A DNA stretch of 20,100 nt. Origin: Candidatus Electronema nielsenii (GTDB taxonomy: Bacteria > Desulfobacterota > Desulfobulbia > Desulfobulbales > Desulfobulbaceae). Made by a program: the position numbers and the translations under genes. The notes beneath the pieces were generated by a model. It was not told where the DNA came from, did no database searches, and saw nothing but the letters and a program-made list of their open reading frames with translations. The DNA is taken from positions 1 to 20,100 of the forward strand of contig JAGIXO010000021.1 of NCBI GenBank assembly GCA_026122915.1, in the 5' to 3' direction. How positions within the stretch are numbered: the first letter of the stretch is position 1; each line of letters begins with the position of its first letter. Positions 14,810 through 20,100 of the stretch are shown here, in pieces.

Positions 14810-16216
14810 ATGAAAAAAAATTCTATCGGAAACGGCTTTGTCGGCGAAATTGAAGGTCTTGGTTTGGTCGATATCGTCCAGTTTGCTTGTTTGTCCGGTG
14901 ATGATCGCAAACTGAGCGTCCTCAGCGAAGATAATCTCGGTGTGCTGTATTTTTCCGACAACGAGATCATTCATGCCGAATTTGGCGAGCTGACCGGCGA
15001 AGAAGCCTTCTACCGGATTATGACGTGGCCGTCCGGCACCTTCAGTATGCTTTTCGCCAAAACCAACCAACGCAGTATTGATGCTTCGTGGAATTTTCTT
15101 CTCTTAGAAGCAGCCCGCCGCATTGATGAGCAAAACCGACCAACTGCTCCATCTACAACAGAAGAAGGTGACGGATTGCCCAAGGTGCTGGTGGTTGATG
15201 ATTCGCGCTTCTTCACCAAAGCCTTTGTTAAGCTCTTTGAAGATCAGATCAAGGCTAAGGTGGTGGGGACGGCCACTAACGGCAAAGAAGCTCTAAAATT
15301 CTTAGAAATGCAGGTACCAGACCTTGTCACCTTGGATATGACCATGCCGGTGATGAGCGGTGACGTGGCCCTCAAACACATCATGATTCGCTCGCCAGCA
15401 CCGGTAGTTTTAGTCAGTAACTTCAATGAGCAGCTGGCCTTCAAGATGATGGACTTCATGCGCTACGGCGCAGTCGATGTCGTGGCCAAGCCGGTCAACC
15501 CGGAATCGTGGAAGTTGATCAGTGAGCGGCTTCAGTATATCCTGATGAATGTACACGAATTTTGCGTGGATAACGTCAGCCGAGCTAAGTCACCTAAACC
15601 TGCGGAGAAGAAAATCACTCTGGCGGCAAAACCCGCAGACCGCTTGTTGTTAATCCTCGGTGGCTTGGGCGGTTTACTGGAACTTCAGAAAATCATTCCC
15701 GCGCTTGAATACGACGAAACCACTGCTGTGATGGTGCTGCAAAATATGTATCCTGGTATCGCTCAACACCTTGCTTCGTATTTTAATGCCTTTACGCCCT
15801 ATGCCGTGAGCTGTCTTGACATCGGCGAAGACCTACTCGGCGGCCAATGTCGGATGGGTAATTGTCACGGCAAACGGCAGGTCGTTCTTCGCCAAGGAAC
15901 GCCGCTCATCTCTGGCAAAGAAGATGAATTTAACAAGATGTCCTTGGATGCTGATAACTTGCTTCATTCGGCAGCAGAAGTTTTTGGAGCCAAACTTTCG
16001 GTGGTACTGCTCAGTGGTGTGGATGTTGATTTGAAAATCGGCATGGAAGCAGTGGTGCGCAAAGGCGGTAGAATTATCCTCCAAGAACCGGAATCCTGCC
16101 TGCTGCCTGGTCCGCTGGAAGGAATCAAATCATTAGCCTTGGAGGAATGCCGCCTGAAGCCGGAGGACATTGCACCGTATTTGGCTGGGCATCTACCTGA
16201 AGCACCAAGAGGTTAA
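14810..16216 (+). CDS. PATAN + receiver + degenerate CheB fusion protein
   Basis: This 468-residue cytoplasmic protein has three parts. Residues about 9-105 form a PATAN (DUF4388) domain (GEIEGLGLVDIVQFACLSG, ending FYRIMTWPSGTFSML). A receiver spans about 124-240 with D130-D131, phospho-acceptor D176 (TLDMTMP) and K227 (AKPVNP). The last 190 residues follow the CheB methylesterase fold, but the serine loop reads ILGGLGGL (282-289, no serine), the QHMP motif is QNMYPG with N312 for the histidine, and only D407 may match the catalytic aspartate. The enzyme is therefore very probably dead. The receiver closely resembles that of the CheB-like protein at 8449 (shared FxTKA and HIMI motifs), which suggests duplication. 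PATAN proteins are known in cyanobacterial and type IV pilus-linked signalling. The gene ends in TAA directly beside the end of lpxB on the other strand. Confidence 0.88.
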   Translation: MKKNSIGNGFVGEIEGLGLVDIVQFACLSGDDRKLSVLSEDNLGVLYFSDNEIIHAEFGELTGEEAFYRIMTWPSGTFSMLFAKTNQRSIDASWNFLLLEAARRIDEQNRPTAPSTTEEGDGLPKVLVVDDSRFFTKAFVKLFEDQIKAKVVGTATNGKEALKFLEMQVPDLVTLDMTMPVMSGDVALKHIMIRSPAPVVLVSNFNEQLAFKMMDFMRYGAVDVVAKPVNPESWKLISERLQYILMNVHEFCVDNVSRAKSPKPAEKKITLAAKPADRLLLILGGLGGLLELQKIIPALEYDETTAVMVLQNMYPGIAQHLASYFNAFTPYAVSCLDIGEDLLGGQCRMGNCHGKRQVVLRQGTPLISGKEDEFNKMSLDADNLLHSAAEVFGAKLSVVLLSGVDVDLKIGMEAVVRKGGRIILQEPESCLLPGPLEGIKSLALEECRLKPEDIAPYLAGHLPEAPRG

Positions 16217-17404
16217 TCACCTTATGCAGGATAACGCAATGTTAGCCGCCCGCTCAGAGCAGCCCGGTGGCCCAAGTTTTTCGGCAACTTCAGCCAGTCC
16301 TCGCAGAATAGTATTCCGGTAGCTTGCATCATCGAGCATCAGGCGCAACTGGGCAGCAATCGCCTCTGGGGTTACTTGATCCTGAAGTAATTCCGGGATA
16401 ATCTCTCGCTCGCCAATTAAATTGACTAATGAAAACAAGCGAAGATGGCGCACGAGCAGGCGACCCAGCCGGTAGGTGCGCGGTGAAACTCGATAAGCCG
16501 CCACGGTGGGAATGCCGAGAAGAGCCAGTTCTAAGGTTACGGTGCCGGAGGCGGCGACAACCGCATCGCAGGCAGCCATTAGCTCGTAGCGGCTGTCGGT
16601 AAAAACATGAATACTAATTTTGTCTTGATAAGCAGCCAGCCCACTTTCTAACAACAGCTCCTGCGAAACAGTTGAAGCCTGAGGCAGAAGAAAAAGCCAG
16701 TTTTTTTGTTTATCTTCACAGGTCAGTAGCTGTGCTGCGGCGAGGAAGTCCGGCAGTAAGGTGCTGATTTCTTTAGCGCGACTACCAGGCAGAATGCCGA
16801 TAATACGGGTTTCTGGTGTAAGCACCAAATGATGCGCCTGAAAAAATTCCTCTTTACTACGCAGAGCAGCACGACATACCGTGTCCGCCAGTGGATGGCC
16901 GACAAAATCGACTATTACACCGCGTTTGGCGTAAAAATCCTTCTCAAAAGGCAGGATTACTGCCACTCGGTCGGTCAGCTTGCCGATCTTCTTCACCCGA
17001 CCGCTCCGCCATGCCCATACCTGAGGACTGATATAATAGAAGACCGGAATGCCGAGCTTTTTTGCCTTTGCCGCTAAAAGAAGGTTAAAATCCGGGTAGT
17101 CGATCAGAATCAGCAGGGCAGGTTTGTCGGTGCGCATCCGACTGATGATTGCTCTGCGGGCCGCCAAAATGTCGCCAAGATGGCTGATGACCTCGGTAAT
17201 ACCGACCACGGCAATTTTTGAAGCATCAAAAAGCAGCTCCACGCCAGCAGCGGCCAGCTCTTTTCCACCAATGCCAGAAAAGCGCAGGCCGGGCTGTATC
17301 TTCCGCATCGCCTCAACTAAACGTGCGCCGTGCATGTCGCCTGATGCTTCTCCAGCGACAATCATGATATTCATTCGATGGGGATTTGCAAGATTATAGG
17401 TCAC
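16217..17404 (-). CDS. lpxB: Lipid-A-disaccharide synthase LpxB
   Basis: LpxB is a peripheral inner-membrane glycosyltransferase that joins UDP-2,3-diacylglucosamine and lipid X to form the lipid A disaccharide. The 395-residue reading has the family order: IMIVAGEASGDMHGARL near the N-terminus, FSGIGG, LILIDYPDFN, PVFYYISPQVWAWRSGRVKK, PFEKDFY followed by VDFVGHPLAD, ILPGSRAKEI, and a C-terminal ASGTVTLELALLGIP and VNLIGEREIIPELLQ. GTG 17404 overlaps the stop of the upstream oxidoreductase gene (GTGA), which suggests coupling. ATG 17374 would give a start closer to the usual family N-terminus (MNIMIVAGEASGD), so the true start is uncertain by ten codons. Its presence marks a lipid A-producing diderm. 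It ends exactly against the + strand gene that ends at 16216. Confidence 0.96.
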   Translation of the reverse strand: MTYNLANPHRMNIMIVAGEASGDMHGARLVEAMRKIQPGLRFSGIGGKELAAAGVELLFDASKIAVVGITEVISHLGDILAARRAIISRMRTDKPALLILIDYPDFNLLLAAKAKKLGIPVFYYISPQVWAWRSGRVKKIGKLTDRVAVILPFEKDFYAKRGVIVDFVGHPLADTVCRAALRSKEEFFQAHHLVLTPETRIIGILPGSRAKEISTLLPDFLAAAQLLTCEDKQKNWLFLLPQASTVSQELLLESGLAAYQDKISIHVFTDSRYELMAACDAVVAASGTVTLELALLGIPTVAAYRVSPRTYRLGRLLVRHLRLFSLVNLIGEREIIPELLQDQVTPEAIAAQLRLMLDDASYRNTILRGLAEVAEKLGPPGCSERAANIALSCIR

Positions 17405-18399
17405 AGCTCATTGACAAAGCCGAAATTTCCCTCTGCACTCAGCAAATGAGCAAACCTTCCTTGATTTTCCTCAATCTGATTGATGACCGACAAAGCAATT
17501 TCCAAAGCACGGCGACCTTCCCTTCCTGAAACTGTAGGTTTTCTTCGCAGACGAACATTTTCGATAAACTCGCGCAGCTCCAGCTCCAGCACGTCCTGCT
17601 CCTGAAAGCCGTGCCGAGAAATGTCCGGCAGCGGAAAGCCGGTACCACCTTGCTTGAGCCGCACTGCCATCACTTCCTTTTTGCCGAAATCCACCGCTAA
17701 ATACTTGCCGGGCTGAAAAATACGCATCTTGCGTACATTTTCTAACGAAATTCTACTCACCGTGATATTAGCGGTGCAGCCGTTTGCAAAAACAATGCGG
17801 GCATTGGCAATGTCGGTGAGCTGCGTGATAACCGGCGCGCCGACCGTGTGGATGCTCTGGATCGGTGAATTGACCATCGACAGAATGATGTCGATGTCGT
17901 GAATCATCAAATCAAGAATTACGTCCACGTCCGTACCTCGATTTTTGAACACCGAAAGCCGGTGCGCCTCAATGAAAAGCGGGTTATGCAAGAGCGGCTG
18001 CACAGCCAGCACCGCTGGATTGAATCTTTCGAGATGACCAACCTGTAAAATGAGCTGCTTTTCTTCAGCTAAACAATTTAACGCATCCGCCTCTTCTAGC
18101 GTCACGGTCATCGGCTTTTCCAGCAAAATATCAATGCCCAGCTCTAAGCAGGAAAGAGCTACTTTGTGGTGATAAACCGTAGGTACGACGATGGAGACTG
18201 CCTTAACCTGCTTCAGCAGTTCTCGATAGTCGGTAAACGCGACAGTGCCGCATTCCTTGGCAACTGCTTCCGCTCGCTCTTGATCAACATCCGCAACACC
18301 GGCCAGTTCAACGCCATCCATTGCCGCGTATTTTTGTGCATGGAAGCGGCCCAGATAGCCGACCCCGATCACTCCGACCCGTATTTTATGTTGATTCAT
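17401..18399 (-). CDS. Gfo/Idh/MocA oxidoreductase, GnnA-like candidate
   Basis: This 332-residue NAD(P)-dependent oxidoreductase has an N-terminal Rossmann fold with G12-V-G14-Y-L-G17, the acidic D37 after strand two, EKP at 94-96, and GHLERFNPA at 121-129. The C-terminal half is the usual alpha/beta sheet domain, with LDLMIHDIDIILSM as the Gfo/Idh histidine-aspartate motif. Related oxidoreductases are often encoded next to lpxB in Desulfobacterota and Geobacter-like genomes. GnnA of Acidithiobacillus and Leptospira oxidises the 3-hydroxyl of UDP-GlcNAc to make 3-amino lipid A with the aminotransferase GnnB. A GnnA role is inferred from position; no gnnB is in the window. ATG 18399 is chosen because longer readings overlap livF and lack the family N-terminus. 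Confidence 0.88.
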   Translation of the reverse strand: MNQHKIRVGVIGVGYLGRFHAQKYAAMDGVELAGVADVDQERAEAVAKECGTVAFTDYRELLKQVKAVSIVVPTVYHHKVALSCLELGIDILLEKPMTVTLEEADALNCLAEEKQLILQVGHLERFNPAVLAVQPLLHNPLFIEAHRLSVFKNRGTDVDVILDLMIHDIDIILSMVNSPIQSIHTVGAPVITQLTDIANARIVFANGCTANITVSRISLENVRKMRIFQPGKYLAVDFGKKEVMAVRLKQGGTGFPLPDISRHGFQEQDVLELELREFIENVRLRRKPTVSGREGRRALEIALSVINQIEENQGRFAHLLSAEGNFGFVNEL

Positions 18400-18427
18400 A
18401 CTCTGACTCTGTTCAGAAAAATGCCTC

Positions 18428-19135
18428 TCAAATGCCGAGATAGGCTTTTTGGATATCTTTGTTGTTGAGCAGATTCTCCGCTTTGTCATGGAGAATAATC
18501 CTGCCGTTTTCCAAAACATAGCCCCGGGTTGCAGTTTTCAGGGCTACGTTGGCGTTCTGTTCCACCAAAAAGATGGTAGTGTTTTCTTCTTGATTGATTT
18601 TGCGGATGATCTCAAAAATCTGCTTGGTGATCAGCGGAGCCAAACCCATTGACGGCTCATCTAAAAGCAAAAGCTGGGGGCGGGCCATCAAGGCGCGGGA
18701 GATGGCCAGCATTTGCTGCTCGCCGCCAGACAAATTGCCGCCTGGCTGACGACGGCGTTCCGCAAGAATAGGAAAGAGCGTGTAGCAATGCTCCAAATCT
18801 TGCTGAATTTGCGCCTTGTCGTGGCGAAGAAAGGCACCCAGCTCTAAATTTTCTGCCACACTGAGGGCAGGAAAAATATGTCGGCCTTCTGGCACCTGAC
18901 TGATGCCGAGGGCGACAATTTTGTTCGGAGCCAGCTGCTCAATCGGCTGTCCTTTGAAGAAAATTTGGCCGCTGCGGGGCGGCACGATGCCGCAGATGGA
19001 CATCAGGGTGGTGGATTTACCCGCGCCATTGGCTCCGATTAGGCTGATGATCTCACCTTGCTCAACCCGCAGGCTGAGATCGTGCAAAATGTGAATTTTG
19101 CCGTAAAAGGTGTTAATGTTACGCAGTTCAAGCAT
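18428..19135 (-). CDS. livF: Branched-chain amino acid-type ABC ATPase LivF
   Basis: This 235-residue cytoplasmic ATPase matches LivF in length and motifs: Walker A GANGAGKS (34-41), Q-loop in GISQVPEGRHIFPALSV, signature LSGGEQQM (135-142), Walker B LLLLDEPSMGLAP (155-167) and FLVEQNANVAL. LivF normally works with LivG, the permeases LivH and LivM, and a periplasmic binding protein to import branched-chain amino acids or similar amides. None of these partners lies in the window. The upstream neighbour on this strand is a SPOR protein whose stop is 8 bases before ATG 19135, and 28 bases separate it from the oxidoreductase. TTG 19147 is an alternative start that would overlap the SPOR stop (TTGA). 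The call is firm for family, less so for substrate. Confidence 0.93.
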   Translation of the reverse strand: MLELRNINTFYGKIHILHDLSLRVEQGEIISLIGANGAGKSTTLMSICGIVPPRSGQIFFKGQPIEQLAPNKIVALGISQVPEGRHIFPALSVAENLELGAFLRHDKAQIQQDLEHCYTLFPILAERRRQPGGNLSGGEQQMLAISRALMARPQLLLLDEPSMGLAPLITKQIFEIIRKINQEENTTIFLVEQNANVALKTATRGYVLENGRIILHDKAENLLNNKDIQKAYLGI

Positions 19136-19143
19136 GACAGGGT

Positions 19144-20100
19144 TCAATTGCCTGTCTTTTGGAGAGCGTCAGCAACCGGTAGGGCAGAGGGATGATGCTG
19201 TTTACGCAAAAAAAGCGGCATGTTGTCAACTGCTGCCTGTGCTTCTTCCATGCTACCGTAGCTGCCGTAAAAAACAAAGAGAGACGAGGGCGAATTCTGT
19301 CGGCGCAGCAGCTTGAGCTGACTCCGATGTTCGAGATACTCATCCCGGACGATCATCTCTTTTGCCGCGTTTGGCGAAGAAAGGGCGGTCAGCTGGATGG
19401 TGTACCGACCCGCGCTGCGGCTGTTTTTCAGTAAGCTACCCGCAGCCAGCAGCTCCTGATACAGGGGATCAGCATCAGGAACAGCAGCTCGCTCGGTTAC
19501 GGGTGTGCGCTGACGCTCTGGTTCAACCTCAGGCAGAGCTGGTGCAACCGGAAGCGGCACTTCCTTGGGCTTGGGCTTAGTTTTTCTCATGCCGGGACTC
19601 AGCTGCACAATTTTACTCTGCGGCGGGACGACAGGCGGCTCTTGCACCGCAAGTGTCGGCGGAGTGTCTAAAGATTCCTCTTCAACAACAGAAACAGGCG
19701 GAGGAATTTCCTGCTCTATAGCCGCAACAGCGGAAACTTCCGACGTTTCAGGCGATGTTGTTTGTTCTGCTGATAGATCAGGTTGGACAATATCCTCTGA
19801 CTCTGTTGCTTGCTCTTCAGTCGTTACTTCTGGCTCAAGCTCTGGCGGCAATTCTGCTTCCGAGTTCAGTTTTATTTTTTCCGGTACTGGCAAAAGGGCA
19901 TCTGGTTCTACCGGTACAGCAGAAACAATATTTTTTGCAGCCTCCTGCCCTCTGTGCCGCAGCTCATTGTTGTAGCGGAAGAGTAGGGCCGAGAAGAGCA
20001 ACAGTAGAGCGACGGCTATGAGCTTCAGCGTGTTGCTCAAAGGAGCCTTTTTTTGTTTTTTGCCGGATTCATTCTTCAATTCGGCCACATCAGCAGCCTG
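19144..20100 (-). CDS. SPOR-domain membrane protein, partial at window edge
   Basis: At least 314 residues are visible and the frame is open to the window edge, so the true start may lie outside; GTG 20088 is the first possible start inside. After a lysine-rich stretch one membrane helix is at about residues 21-37. A long proline- and glutamate-rich, probably disordered region follows (about 55-215), then a SPOR-like domain at about 228-305 (YTIQLTALSSPNAAKEM, LFVFYGSYGSMEEAQAAV, NMPLFLRKQ). SPOR domains bind denuded septal peptidoglycan, so a role in division or wall remodelling is likely. The SPOR end resembles DamX and the ExeA-like ATPase plus SPOR proteins of some proteobacteria, so an ATPase domain could precede the helix beyond the edge. 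Its stop is next to the livF start. Confidence 0.78.
   Translation of the reverse strand, partial: QAADVAELKNESGKKQKKAPLSNTLKLIAVALLLLFSALLFRYNNELRHRGQEAAKNIVSAVPVEPDALLPVPEKIKLNSEAELPPELEPEVTTEEQATESEDIVQPDLSAEQTTSPETSEVSAVAAIEQEIPPPVSVVEEESLDTPPTLAVQEPPVVPPQSKIVQLSPGMRKTKPKPKEVPLPVAPALPEVEPERQRTPVTERAAVPDADPLYQELLAAGSLLKNSRSAGRYTIQLTALSSPNAAKEMIVRDEYLEHRSQLKLLRRQNSPSSLFVFYGSYGSMEEAQAAVDNMPLFLRKQHHPSALPVADALQKTGN

Noticed and set aside
19565..19975. 136-residue + strand serine/glycine-rich frame opposite the SPOR protein
   Set aside because: It is the antisense shadow of the proline- and glutamate-rich linker and has no independent support.

Overview
The window looks like the chromosome of a Gram-negative, lipid A-making bacterium. 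A lipid A disaccharide synthase (LpxB) is present, base composition is moderate (roughly half G+C by eye), and the genes are tightly packed. The gene mix (long double-sensor chemoreceptor, PATAN and PilZ proteins, a Gfo/Idh oxidoreductase next to lpxB) fits Desulfobacterota, perhaps Desulfobulbales or cable-bacteria relatives. That placement is inference only. No rRNA, tRNA, CRISPR array, insertion sequence or phage gene was seen, and no gene-free stretch exceeds 300 bases.

Region 1 (34-10440, + strand) is a chemosensory cluster: a 1065-residue methyl-accepting chemoreceptor, CheW, a CheY-type receiver, a two-helix membrane HAMP protein with a cysteine-rich tail, a very large CheA kinase (about 1121 residues) with three HPt-like modules of which only the first keeps its phospho-histidine, a CheB-like protein lacking the catalytic histidine, and a ParA-type ATPase with an N-terminal four-cysteine zinc ribbon. 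No flagellar gene, CheR or CheD is visible.

Region 2 (10462-13034, + strand) is a NitT/TauT-type ABC importer: permease, ATPase and a membrane-anchored substrate-binding protein. The permease frame is broken by one missing base near position 11049. Restoring it gives a normal-length protein, so this is either a very recent mutation or a sequence error.

Region 3 (13059-16216, + strand) returns to signalling: a PilZ-like protein, a second HAMP-only membrane protein, a TauE/SafE-type anion exporter whose start overlaps the previous stop by one base, and a PATAN + receiver + degenerate CheB fusion. The two CheB-like proteins share similar receivers, and both have lost catalytic residues. Regions 1 and 3 together suggest a chemosensory-type pathway in which classical methylation adaptation has been replaced or reduced, with array or pole placement by a ParA-like ATPase and output perhaps to surface motility or c-di-GMP rather than flagella.

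Region 4 (16217 to the window end, - strand) is a separate operon read toward region 3: a SPOR-domain membrane protein that runs off the window edge, LivF, a Gfo/Idh/MocA oxidoreductase (GnnA-like candidate) and LpxB. Its last gene ends exactly where region 3 ends. The part of most interest is the pseudoenzyme-rich chemosensory cluster with its HAMP-only membrane proteins and zinc-ribbon ParA.
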